From CAZPXZ01 sp965221505 (GTDB lineage: Bacteria; Pseudomonadota; Alphaproteobacteria; Rhodobacterales; CAZPXZ01): a stretch of DNA of 64,000 nucleotides. Shown here in pieces: positions 1 to 7,520 of the stretch; the first letter of the stretch is position 1, and each line of letters opens with the position of its first letter. Position numbers and translations under genes: made by a program. The stretch spans positions 558,001-622,000 of the forward strand of contig CBDCSI010000002.1 in assembly GCA_965221505.1 (NCBI GenBank), written 5' to 3'. The notes below the pieces were generated by a model. The model was not told the DNA's origin, searched no databases, and worked only from the letters and a program-made list of their open reading frames with translations.

Positions 1-222
1 CAGGACGGCTCCACCCGGACCATGGTCTTCGGCGTCCGGCACATCGTTCACTACGTCTCGCAATTCATGAGCCTGCAGCCGGGAGACGTGATCCCGACGG
101 GAACGCCGCCCGGCGTCGGCATGGGGCTGAAGCCGCAGCAGTATCTTCGCGCCGGCCAGGTAATGCGGCTCGCGGTCGAGGGTCTCGGCGAACAGCGCCA
201 GCGCGTGGTCGCCTGGAGCTGA
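1..222 (+). CDS. Fumarylacetoacetate hydrolase (FAH) family protein, 3' part
   Basis: Only the last 73 codons are inside the window; the frame is open from base 1, so the gene starts upstream. The visible part carries the C-terminal FAH-fold signature: a stretch ending QPGDVIPTGTPPGVGMG, then a G-L-K-P turn and a final EGLGEQRQRV strand. In this family (fumarylacetoacetases, acylpyruvases, 2-keto-4-pentenoate hydratases) the GTPPGVG loop closes the metal-dependent active site that cleaves or hydrates 2-oxo acids. The catalytic acidic residues lie in the missing N-terminal part, so the substrate cannot be inferred. Family assignment is secure; specific function is not. Confidence 0.85.
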   Translation, partial: QDGSTRTMVFGVRHIVHYVSQFMSLQPGDVIPTGTPPGVGMGLKPQQYLRAGQVMRLAVEGLGEQRQRVVAWS

Positions 223-761
223 GCGGGGCCGAAGCGGCCGGCAAGAACGGACCGGCGTCCCCGTCGGAGGGCCGAAATCGGCATCGGAAGCGTTCTCGCC
301 TGTCTGCGGGCGGGTTCGTCGCCTCCACCGGACCCGGTTGCGCGGTTCGGATTCCGCGTCGGCGAATCGCAGGCGGATCCGGCGCGACCAGGCCGACGGC
401 ACTAGAGAGCGGGAGTCACGGGCGGTCCGGTGCTCCCGCGACATGCGGAGAGTTTCCGGTGCTCTCGGCCCTTCGATTTCGGTCGAGGACGAGTGCCTTC
501 CTACCCGGTCCGGCTCGTTGCGACTCCGCGTCCCGTCCGTCGGCGCGCAAGAATTGTTCCCGCAACACCGAGCGGTAGGCGTCGAACCGCGCCCATTTTC
601 CGCACGTCTTGCGGTTTCGTCGCGCGACTATCGCGAGGCCGTGCGATGCGCTTGATCTCGATGTATGGTCGTGTTCGCGTCAGCAAGCGCACGAGCGCGC
701 CGGCAGGATCGCGGCGGCGCTCGCCTTCCCGTCTGGGCAGAAACAGAAGGAGGATGGACGG
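223..761. other. 539-base stretch without a convincing gene
   Basis: Several frames are open here by GC bias, but the translated products are arginine- and proline-rich with no recognisable motif, and none has a ribosome-binding site. The region separates the FAH gene from a small hypothetical gene and probably holds that gene's promoter. Confidence 0.4.
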
Positions 762-1076
762 ATGGAGACGGCCTGCATGTTGGGGATCTTTGGGGCGTAC
801 GCCGATTTTTGCGGGTATGTCGGGGACACTATCTCTCCGCGACCGGTCCCTGAGTATGTATTCGATGAAGCGATCGAGTTCGTGAATCACTGCAGCGAGA
901 AGGGATACATTCTCGAAGGCAACGCGGAAACAGTGAGGGAAAATTTTCGGAACTTGGCATCGCTAACGCGAGAGTTTCTGGCCTTCGTGGAGTTGACGAA
1001 CATCGTTGACAACTGCAAGAAAATCCATGCGGCCATTAGTTCTATTCAGGAGATCGAGTTGGAGCTAAACCAATGA
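762..1076 (+). CDS. Small hypothetical protein (104 aa)
   Basis: The frame is open from 609, but the ATG at 762 is preceded at ideal distance by a strong Shine-Dalgarno block (GAAGGAGG, 746-753), which fixes the start. The product begins METACMLGIFGAYADFCGY, has a low-arginine soluble composition unlike shadow frames, and is predicted mostly helical, with charged heptads toward the C-terminus (ending IQEIELELNQ). Base composition is less GC-rich than the surroundings, suggesting transfer. I recognise no family. Confidence 0.6.
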   Translation: METACMLGIFGAYADFCGYVGDTISPRPVPEYVFDEAIEFVNHCSEKGYILEGNAETVRENFRNLASLTREFLAFVELTNIVDNCKKIHAAISSIQEIELELNQ

Positions 1077-1542
1077 TCCTCCGACGCATGCCGCGAATCA
1101 CGAACGACGTCGCGCTCGTCGAGCTTCAGGCGCATTTCGCGGCGTAGCGAGAGGGCGCCATGCGGGGGTTGCTCGGAGCGGCGACGGGTCGGGCTGATTC
1201 GGCCGCCGGTCGCCAGGCGTCCATTGCCGGAATGTCGCTTGCCGAATTCGTCGACGACGGTTTCCGCGACGATTTGCCTGTCCGCTCTTGCGTTCTGTAC
1301 GCCATCCCTGAGTTCCCTCGCCAAGGCGGACCCCGAGACGATCGACATTCCGGATCGCAAGCTCCGAGCCGACGGTTTTCCGTCTCCTGTAACTCGGCGT
1401 CCTTGGGCGTTGCTGGCGAAGTTGGTAGCCAGGGCGCTCGGAGCGCTCCCGAACCCTGCGCGGAGGAAGAAACGGGTCGTAGACGACCCCTGACTACGGA
1501 GAAAGCGGGCCGTCCATTCGGGTTTCATGTGAAACGGTCGTC
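1077..1542. other. 466-base stretch; possible decayed coiled-coil gene on the minus strand
   Basis: No intact gene is convincing. On the minus strand an open frame (1046-1528) contains short stretches such as LARELRDGVQNARADRQIV and LRREMRLKLDERD that resemble helical coiled-coil proteins, separated by arginine/proline-rich sequence typical of a wrong frame. This could be a frameshifted remnant, or chance; the plus-strand frames are no better. Confidence 0.25.
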
Positions 1543-1785
1543 ATGAGCGCAACGGAAGCCAAGGACTATTCGGACGCGGACGCAAGGCTTGCCGCCGTGG
1601 AAAAGCGCATGAATACCCGGCAAGCGGAATACAGGAGCGACGTCGCAGCACTGAGGGCAGACCTGAAGACCGACATCGCGAACCTGGCGAGGGACGACGC
1701 AGACCGTCACTCCCGGCTGATCCTCTCCATCGCGACGATGCTGGCAGGAACGATCGCGATTCTCGGAGTTCTGATGCGAATCTGA
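1543..1785 (+). CDS. Small coiled-coil protein with C-terminal membrane anchor (80 aa)
   Basis: The 80-residue product has an acidic/basic helical segment (about residues 10-57, with repeated LAAVEKR, AALRADLK and IANLARDD patterns) likely to form a coiled coil, followed by one strongly hydrophobic segment (about 59-78, ILSIATMLAGTIAILGVLM) and a short RI tail. This layout, cytoplasmic coiled coil then a single C-terminal membrane helix, is common in small accessory proteins near toxin-antitoxin and mobile loci. No specific family is recognised. The start is the first ATG after an upstream stop; no strong ribosome site was seen. Confidence 0.6.
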   Translation: MSATEAKDYSDADARLAAVEKRMNTRQAEYRSDVAALRADLKTDIANLARDDADRHSRLILSIATMLAGTIAILGVLMRI

Positions 1786-2244
1786 CCCGTGTTGCCGCTG
1801 GCGGCGCGAGGGCGACAAGAGCGCTCCCGAAAGCGATTTCAGCCCTGAGGGTGGGTTGGTCGGCAGTCGTCGCACCCACCCGGAAGACCGTAGCGGCCTT
1901 TTCGCCGATCCTGCGCCAGACCGAACTTCACCCGGGCATGCCCGCGGTTTTCGCTTGTTTTCGGAGAGTTTGCATCGATACGAGGTGGTGCGCCAATGGA
2001 ATCGTTCCGCATGGTTCGACGCCGAGCCGGAGAAGCGCCTCGCCAGGAATTGGGAGCCGTGCGAGAAGCGTGAGGGGAGGGTCCGGTGGGTTTGCGCAAC
2101 CGACTTCGTTGCAGGTCGGTTGGGTGAGAGCGGCCCCCTCTGGCCCGGTCGCGAGGCGATTGGCCCATCTGCTGTAGCCGGGCGAGATGGGTTCCCGACC
2201 AGATGCTATAAGGCCTCCCCAGTACAGGATCTGAGGACAACCGT
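1786..2244. other. 459-base intergenic stretch upstream of the antitoxin gene
   Basis: No gene is supported. It contains a perfect 8-bp inverted repeat (CAACCGAC 2097-2104 and GTCGGTTG 2115-2122, 10-base loop), and a TATAAG element at 2207-2212, about 33 bases ahead of the antitoxin GTG, which could be its -10 box. No matching -35 element is obvious. Confidence 0.35.
2097..2122. repeat. 8-bp perfect inverted repeat upstream of the antitoxin gene
   Basis: CAACCGAC and GTCGGTTG are exact reverse complements separated by ten bases. The repeat lies about 120 bases ahead of the Phd-type antitoxin start, so it may be an old terminator or a distal operator. Phd proteins bind palindromes in their own promoters, but this one is rather far upstream of the TATAAG element. 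Confidence 0.35.
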
Positions 2245-2514
2245 GTGTTCGCGAAATTCTCCGAAGACGCGATTTCGCTGTCCGACCTGGGGGTCGATCC
2301 CGGCCGTGTCGTCAAGCATGTGACGGACCTGCGCCGGCCCGTGCTGCTCACCCGTCGCGGGCGCGGCGTGGCCGTGATGCAATCGGTGGCCGACTACGAG
2401 GCGGCTTCCGAAGAGCGCGAATTCGTTCGGGCGGTCGTTGCCGGTCTCGTCGACAATGAGGCAAGCCGTGCGCTGTCGATCGAAGACGCCAGAACCCGGC
2501 TCGGTCTGAAGTAA
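2245..2514 (+). CDS. Type II antitoxin, Phd/YefM family
   Basis: This 89-residue protein has the Phd/YefM layout: an N-terminal dimer/DNA-binding domain (SEDAISLSDLGVDPGRVVKHV, then RRPVLLTRRGRGVAVMQSVADYE, where the conserved P-V-x-x-T and G-x-x-x-A-V-L/M-x-S-x-x-D/E-Y pattern is clear) and a short toxin-wrapping tail (EFVRAVVAGLVDNEASRAL). It starts at GTG behind GAGGAC (2232-2237). Such antitoxins neutralise a ParE/RelE-type toxin encoded immediately downstream and autorepress the operon. Here the downstream toxin is degenerate, so the antitoxin seems orphaned; it could still titrate related toxins elsewhere. Confidence 0.88.
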   Translation: MFAKFSEDAISLSDLGVDPGRVVKHVTDLRRPVLLTRRGRGVAVMQSVADYEAASEEREFVRAVVAGLVDNEASRALSIEDARTRLGLK

Positions 2515-2832
2515 ACCGAACCGAGATCGCCGATTCCGCGCTGGCCGACCTGGAGTCGAACCGGACCTGGTACGCCGGAATGCACGTGCCCGAGTTGGGC
2601 GAGCGCTCGAGCGACGAATTCGTCGCGAGCGTCGAGGCGCTCGCCGTTCGTCCCGACCCGGAGCGTATCGTCCCCGCATCCGAACCGGCCTCGCACCACA
2701 CCGTGCGCACCGTCCGAGCGAAACGAACCCGCGAGCACCGATGCCGAATCGAGGCGCAGGAGTCCGGTCGACGGCCCGAATCGACGGGGCATCGCGACGA
2801 ACGCGTACTGTCGTGCGGCGGGCGTCTGTTGA
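2511..2832 (+). pseudogene. Degenerate ParE/RelE-family toxin
   Basis: In the frame beginning GTA at 2511, overlapping the antitoxin stop, the translation reads TEIADSALADLESNRTWYA, then VPELGERSSDEFVASVEALA and RPDPERIVP. This is a clear N-terminal and central ParE/RelE toxin pattern (substrate-mimic fold that poisons gyrase or cleaves mRNA). In intact pairs of this type the toxin start overlaps the antitoxin stop; here that codon is GTA, one base from GTG, so no usable start remains. After about 2695 the frame loses similarity, and a plausible C-terminal piece (RIDGASRRTRTVVRRA) continues in another frame, implying at least one frameshift. The gene should be non-functional. Assignment of the C-terminal piece is weak. 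Confidence 0.65.
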
Positions 2833-2857
2833 CAAGAACCGGAACGCGATAGAGACT
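2829..2857 (+). promoter_or_regulatory. Possible promoter of the nucleoside transport operon
   Basis: A perfect TTGACA (2829-2834) sits about 100 bases ahead of the first gene of the operon. The best -10 at 17-base spacing is GAGACT (2852-2857), a poor match, so this is tentative. Confidence 0.3.
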
Positions 2858-2936
2858 GCTTTCTTTCGGGGAACGCCCTTCGTTTCCGGCCCCGCCGGAC
2901 GCAAGTCCGCCCCACCATCATGACGGGAGACCTCGC

Positions 2937-3926
2937 ATGCTTTCTTCACGCATCGCCCGCCGCGCGCTTCTCGGCGCAGCGGCCGCCACGGGCCTGACCC
3001 TCGCCGCCGGCGTCGGGGCGGCCGACACCCTGAAGGTCGCAGCCATCTACACGCTACCGGTCGAGCAGCAGTGGATCAGCCGCATTCACAAGGCGCTGAA
3101 CGCGGCCGCCGCGCGCGGCGAGATCGAATACACCTTCTCGGAGAACGTCGCCAACACCGACTACGAACGCGTGATGCGGGAATACGCCGAGGCCGGCCAG
3201 CAGCTGATCGTCGGCGAAGTCTTCGGCCTCGAACGGGCCGCCCGCAAGGTGGCCGCCGACTACGAGGACACGGCCTTCCTGATGGGTTCCTCCTTCGGTC
3301 CGTCCGGCAATAATTTCGCCGTTTTCGACAACTGGATTCACGAACCCAGCTACCTCACCGGCATGATCGCCGGCGCGGCGACCGAGTCGAACGTCATCGG
3401 CATGGTCGGCGGATACGCCATTCCGGAAGTGAACCGCCTGATGAACGCCTTCAAGGACGGCGCCCGCGAGATGAACCCGGACGTCCGCTTCCTGGTCAAT
3501 TTCATCGACAGCTGGTACGACCCGCCGAAGGCGAAGGAAAGCGCGTTCGCCATGATGGACGCGGGCGCCGACATCATGTACGCCGAACGCTTCGGCGTGT
3601 CGGACGCGGCCGTCGAGCGCGGCGTGAAGGCGATCGGCAACGTGATCGACACCGCCGGCGACTATCCCGAGACCATCATGGCCTCGGCCCTCTGGCACAT
3701 GGAACCCACCATCGACCGCGCCATCGCGGCGGTGGCCAACGGCACCTTCGAGGCGGCCGATTACGGCCAGTACAGCTTCATGGTGTACGGCGGCGGCTCC
3801 CTGGTCGTGGACGAGAGCCTGGTTCCGGAGGACGTCCTGGCCGCAGTACGCGAGCGCGAGCAAGAGATCCGGGACGGACTGTTCCGCGTGAACGTCAACG
3901 ACGCCGCGCCCGTTTCCGACGGTTGA
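2937..3926 (+). CDS. BMP-family ABC transporter solute-binding protein (nucleoside-type)
   Basis: A 329-residue periplasmic binding protein of the BMP/PnrA-like family, whose studied members bind purine or pyrimidine nucleosides. The first 28 or so residues form a signal peptide (RIARRALLG with a near twin-arginine pattern, hydrophobic core, cleavage near GVGAADT). The mature protein shows family features: DTLKVAAIYTLP first strand, GEVFGLERAARKVAADY, a GMIAGAATESNVIGMVGG hinge, and a C-terminal domain ending with the VYGGGSL strand. It leads an operon with one ATPase, two permeases and a CodA-like deaminase, which supports a nucleoside or nucleobase-like ligand. A stem-loop follows its stop codon. 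Confidence 0.9.
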   Translation: MLSSRIARRALLGAAAATGLTLAAGVGAADTLKVAAIYTLPVEQQWISRIHKALNAAAARGEIEYTFSENVANTDYERVMREYAEAGQQLIVGEVFGLERAARKVAADYEDTAFLMGSSFGPSGNNFAVFDNWIHEPSYLTGMIAGAATESNVIGMVGGYAIPEVNRLMNAFKDGAREMNPDVRFLVNFIDSWYDPPKAKESAFAMMDAGADIMYAERFGVSDAAVERGVKAIGNVIDTAGDYPETIMASALWHMEPTIDRAIAAVANGTFEAADYGQYSFMVYGGGSLVVDESLVPEDVLAAVREREQEIRDGLFRVNVNDAAPVSDG

Positions 3927-3938
3927 ACCGACCCGGGG

Positions 3939-3959
3939 CCGGACCGGCCTCCGGTCCGG
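3939..3959 (+). promoter_or_regulatory. Stem-loop between binding protein and ATPase genes
   Basis: CCGGACCGG (3939-3947) and CCGGTCCGG (3951-3959) form a perfect 9-bp stem around a CCT loop, flanked by GGGG and CCCC that could extend it. It has no T-run, so it is more likely a stabiliser of the upstream mRNA or a partial attenuator than a full terminator. Its position means translation of the ATPase probably starts downstream of it, at ATG 3971, rather than at the TTG at 3923. Confidence 0.6.
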
Positions 3960-3970
3960 GCGCCCCTCGC

Positions 3971-5488
3971 ATGGCGGGCGCCGTGCTCGCCATGCGCGGG
4001 ATGACAAAGCGATTCGGCCCGCTGGCAGCGGCCGACTCCATCGATCTCGACCTGAATCGAGGCGAAGTGCTGGCGCTCCTCGGCGAGAACGGCGCCGGCA
4101 AGACCACGCTCATGAACATGCTGTTCGGCGAATACACTCCGGACGCGGGGGAGGTCCGGGTCCGGGACGAATCGGGCAACGAAACCGTCCTGCCGCCGGG
4201 CCAGCCGCAGGCGGCGATCGAAGCGCGGATCGGCATGGTCCACCAGCACTTCACCCTGGCGGAGAACCTCCCCGTTCTCGACAACATCCTTCTCGGAACC
4301 GAACGCCTGGCCAGCCTCCGGCTCTCCCGCAAGGGCGCCCGCAAGCGGCTGCAGGGCCTGATGGAGGCTTCGGGCCTGACGGCGCCGCTGGACGCGCGCA
4401 TCCGCGACCTCTCGGTGGGCGAGCGGCAGCGGGTCGAGATCCTGAAGGCGCTCTACCGGGACGCCCGGATCCTGGTGTTGGACGAGCCCACGGCAGTGCT
4501 GACCCCGCAGGAAGCGGACAGCCTGTTCGTCGCGCTCCGCGAACTGGTCGATTCCGGCCTTTCCGTGATCTTCATCTCCCACAAGCTGCGCGAGGTGCTG
4601 GCGTTTTCCGATCGCATCGTGGTTCTCCGACACGGCCGCAAGACCGGCGAGATGCCCACGTCGGAAGCGGACGCCAACCGAATCGTCCGGATGATGGTCG
4701 GCGAGGAGCATGCCGGCGTCGAACGAACGCCGGGGACGCCGGGCGACCCGGCTCTCGCCCTCGACGGCATCGAAGTCCTTCCTTCCCGTTCCGGCGGCGC
4801 GCTCGCCGGGATTTCCTTGACGCTCCGCAGCGGCGAAATCGTCGGGATCGCCGGCGTGGCCGGTAACGGACAGAGCACGCTGGCGCAGGTGATCTCCGGC
4901 ATTCGGCGGCCCGACGCCGGCAGCATCCGGATCGGCGGCCGCGAAGTCCGCAACCTGACGCCGGCCCGAGCCTTGCGCGAGAACATCGGACGCATCCCCG
5001 AAGACCGGCACCGGGACGGCATCGTGCCGGAAATGACGGTGGCCGAAAACCTGGTCATCGAACGGCTCGACTCGCCCGAAGTACAGAACTTCGGCGTGCT
5101 GCGCCGGGGCGCCGTCGACGCCCACGCGAGGGCGGCGATCGAGGAACACGACATCCGCGGCCCCGGACCCGACGCCCGCGCGTCGCTGCTCTCCGGCGGC
5201 AACATCCAGAAACTGATTCTCGCCCGCGTGCTGGAGGCCGCGCCCGGCATCGTCCTGGCCAACCAGCCGACCCGGGGCCTCGACGTCCGGGCCGCGGGCG
5301 AGGTCTCCCGCCGACTGATCGAGGCGCGCGACCGGGGCGCCGGGGTCCTGCTGATCTCCGAGGACCTCGACGAGATCCTGGCGCTCTCGGACCGCATCCT
5401 CGTCATGCATGCCGGCCGCATCGCCGAGACCCCGTCGCGCAACCGCGCCGAAATCGGCGCCCTGATGGCGGGTGGCGCGGCCTCATGA
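3971..5488 (+). CDS. ABC transporter ATP-binding protein, two fused nucleotide-binding domains
   Basis: A 505-residue ATPase with two tandem ABC domains, as in sugar and nucleoside importers partnered by BMP-type binding proteins. Domain one has Walker A GENGAGKTT, signature LSVGERQRV and Walker B ILVLDEPTAVLTP. Domain two has an altered Walker A (GVAGNGQST), signature LLSGGNIQK and Walker B-like IVLANQPTRGLD; this asymmetry is normal for the family. The frame is open from a TTG at 3923 that overlaps the previous stop, but ATG 3971 lies just after a stem-loop and gives the standard N-terminus (about eight residues, then MRGMTKRFGPL), so it is preferred. It energises the two downstream permeases. 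Confidence 0.9.
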   Translation: MAGAVLAMRGMTKRFGPLAAADSIDLDLNRGEVLALLGENGAGKTTLMNMLFGEYTPDAGEVRVRDESGNETVLPPGQPQAAIEARIGMVHQHFTLAENLPVLDNILLGTERLASLRLSRKGARKRLQGLMEASGLTAPLDARIRDLSVGERQRVEILKALYRDARILVLDEPTAVLTPQEADSLFVALRELVDSGLSVIFISHKLREVLAFSDRIVVLRHGRKTGEMPTSEADANRIVRMMVGEEHAGVERTPGTPGDPALALDGIEVLPSRSGGALAGISLTLRSGEIVGIAGVAGNGQSTLAQVISGIRRPDAGSIRIGGREVRNLTPARALRENIGRIPEDRHRDGIVPEMTVAENLVIERLDSPEVQNFGVLRRGAVDAHARAAIEEHDIRGPGPDARASLLSGGNIQKLILARVLEAAPGIVLANQPTRGLDVRAAGEVSRRLIEARDRGAGVLLISEDLDEILALSDRILVMHAGRIAETPSRNRAEIGALMAGGAAS

Positions 5489-5507
5489 CCCGCCCGGGAT
5501 CCGCGCC

Positions 5508-6575
5508 GTGATCGAAGTCGTTCCCCGCGAGGCGTCGCGCCGGTGGACGACCGCGCTCCTGCCGGTGGCTGCAGGCATCGGCGCGCTGCTCCTGGCCGCC
5601 GTTCCGCTCGCCTTCGCCGGCGCCCCGATCCTGGCGGCCTACGCCCAGATGGCGGCGGGCGTCTTCGGCTCGATGTTCACGGTGACGGAGACCCTGACCC
5701 GCGCGACGCCGCTGATCTTCACCGGACTGGCGGCCGCGATCGCGTTTCGTGCGCGGCTGTGGAACATCGGCGGCGAGGGCCAGCTCTATCTCGGCGCCCT
5801 CGCGGCGGTCTGGATCGGCACCGGCATGATCGACGGGCCTTCCTTCCTGATGATCCCGCTGGTGCTGGCCGCGGGCGCCCTGGCAGGCGCCTTCGGGATG
5901 CTGGGGCCGGCCTTCCTCAAGACCCGCTTCGGCGCCGACGAGGTGGTGACCTCGCTACTGCTCAACTTCATCATCCTGATCCTGGTCCAGATGATGCTCG
6001 AAGGGCCGTTCCAGGATCCGATGGGACTGGGATGGCCGCAGTCGGAACCCATTCTGGACTCGGCCGCGCTGCCCACGCTGGTGGACCGCATGCGCCTGCA
6101 CGCCGGCTTCCTCTTGGCGATCGCCGCCGCGCTCGTCGCCCATTTCGTGCTGGCGTATACCGTGTGGGGTTTTCGCATCCGCGCGGTCGGCGACAACGCC
6201 GCCGCAGCCCGGCATGCCGGGATCGGGGTGAACCGCACGCTTCTCGGCGTGGCCGTCGCCTCCGGCGCCTGCGCCGGCCTCGCCGGCGTCTCCGAGGTGG
6301 CGGGCCTCAAGGGCTACCTGACCTCCGACCTCTCGCCGGGCTTCGGCTACGCCGGGATCGTCGTGGCCATGCTCGCCGGCCTCTCGCCGCTCGGCGTGAT
6401 CGCCGCGAGCCTGTTCGTGGCCAGCGTGTTCGTCGGCGCCGATTCGATGTCCCGTGCCATGGGCGTGTCCAGCTTCCTGGCCGATCTCACGGTTTCCATG
6501 TCGCTGATCTGCATGCTGGTGGCGGGATTCTTCGCCCGCTTCAAGCTGCGCCGACGAAGGCCGCGGGCGCCATGA
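5508..6575 (+). CDS. ABC transporter permease (nucleoside/sugar type, first subunit)
   Basis: About 355 residues with 8-10 hydrophobic segments of the BPD_transp_2 type (the family of ribose, branched amino acid and nucleoside permeases). Typical landmarks are FTGLAAAIAFRARLWNIGGEGQLYLGA and, near the end, the cytoplasmic coupling region (VGDNAAAARHAGIGVNRT). The GTG at 5508 gives a normal start MIEVVPREA; an upstream GTG (5472) would overlap the ATPase gene by 17 bases. It pairs with the next permease to form the membrane channel. Confidence 0.88.
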   Translation: MIEVVPREASRRWTTALLPVAAGIGALLLAAVPLAFAGAPILAAYAQMAAGVFGSMFTVTETLTRATPLIFTGLAAAIAFRARLWNIGGEGQLYLGALAAVWIGTGMIDGPSFLMIPLVLAAGALAGAFGMLGPAFLKTRFGADEVVTSLLLNFIILILVQMMLEGPFQDPMGLGWPQSEPILDSAALPTLVDRMRLHAGFLLAIAAALVAHFVLAYTVWGFRIRAVGDNAAAARHAGIGVNRTLLGVAVASGACAGLAGVSEVAGLKGYLTSDLSPGFGYAGIVVAMLAGLSPLGVIAASLFVASVFVGADSMSRAMGVSSFLADLTVSMSLICMLVAGFFARFKLRRRRPRAP

Positions 6576-7516
6576 TCGACATTCTGCAGATCTTCCTGAG
6601 CGAGAGCTTCTGGGCGGCGAGCCTGCGCATCGCCAGTCCGCTGATCTTCGGCGTTCTCGGCGCGCTTCTCTGCGAGCGGGCCGGCGTGCTCAATCTCGGG
6701 ATCGAAGGCATCTTCGTGGTCGGCGCCATGACCGGCTGGATGACGGTCTGGCTCGGCGCGCCGCTTGCCGTCGGCGTCATGGCCGCGGCCGCCGCCGGCG
6801 CCCTGTTCGGACTCCTGCACGGCGTTTTGACGGTGCCGCTCGGCCTCTCGCAACACGTCTCCGGCCTCGGCATCACGCTGTTCGCCAGTTCGCTGGCGTC
6901 CTTCGCCTATCGCACCGCGCTGCCGCAGGTGAGTTCTCCGCCCCGGATCGAACCCTTCCGCGCGCTCGACGTTCCGCTCCTCTCCGACCTTCCCTTCTTC
7001 GGCCCGGTGCTCTTTCAGCAGACCGCCCTCACCTGGCTCGCCCTGTTGATGGTCGGCGTCGTCTGGTGGGTGATGGACCGTACCCCGCTCGGCGTGGCGC
7101 TCAAGGCGGTCGGGGACAATCCGGACGCGGTGAACGCCCAGGGACTCTCCGTCATCCGCCTTCGCATGGGCGCGGTGGTCGCCGGCTCGGCGCTGATGGC
7201 GCTCGGCGGGGCCTTCCTGACCATGTCCGCTTTCGACGCGTTCTTCTTCGGCATGGTGAACGGTCGCGGTTGGATCTGCATCGCCTTGGTGATCTTCGCC
7301 AGCTGGCAGCCGGGCAAGGCGCTCCTCGGCGCCCTCTTGTTCGGGATGTTCGACGCCCTCCAGGTCCGGCTCCAGACCGAAGCCGGCGCCTGGATCCCGC
7401 CCCAGGTCTTCCTGATGATGCCGTTCGTCCTGTCGATCGCGGCGCTCGTCATCGTCGCCCGGCGCGCCGACTACCCCCGGGCGTTGCTTACGCCATGGTT
7501 CAAGGGACAGAGGTGA
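6572..7516 (+). CDS. ABC transporter permease (nucleoside/sugar type, second subunit)
   Basis: A 314-residue permease starting at ATG 6572, in ATGA overlap with the previous gene. It is the usual second subunit: an N-terminal GVLGALLCERAGVLNLGIEG loop, about eight membrane segments, and a coupling loop AVGDNPDAVNAQG matching that of its partner. The frame is open far upstream (to 5543), but that extension is only the GC-rich alternate frame of the first permease. The next gene, a cytosine-deaminase homologue, starts five bases later, so uptake and first catabolic step are coupled. Confidence 0.9.
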   Translation: MIDILQIFLSESFWAASLRIASPLIFGVLGALLCERAGVLNLGIEGIFVVGAMTGWMTVWLGAPLAVGVMAAAAAGALFGLLHGVLTVPLGLSQHVSGLGITLFASSLASFAYRTALPQVSSPPRIEPFRALDVPLLSDLPFFGPVLFQQTALTWLALLMVGVVWWVMDRTPLGVALKAVGDNPDAVNAQGLSVIRLRMGAVVAGSALMALGGAFLTMSAFDAFFFGMVNGRGWICIALVIFASWQPGKALLGALLFGMFDALQVRLQTEAGAWIPPQVFLMMPFVLSIAALVIVARRADYPRALLTPWFKGQR

Positions 7517-7520
7517 CCCG

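Noticed and set aside
3761..5410. Open frame of 549 codons on the minus strand
   Set aside because: It lies entirely opposite the ABC ATPase gene; composition (Asp/Gly/Arg-rich, motif-free) is that of an antisense shadow in GC-rich DNA.
5543..6571. 343-codon upstream extension of the second permease
   Set aside because: It is the alternate frame of the first permease, rich in Arg and Pro without membrane segments; ATG 6572 with ATGA overlap is the natural start.
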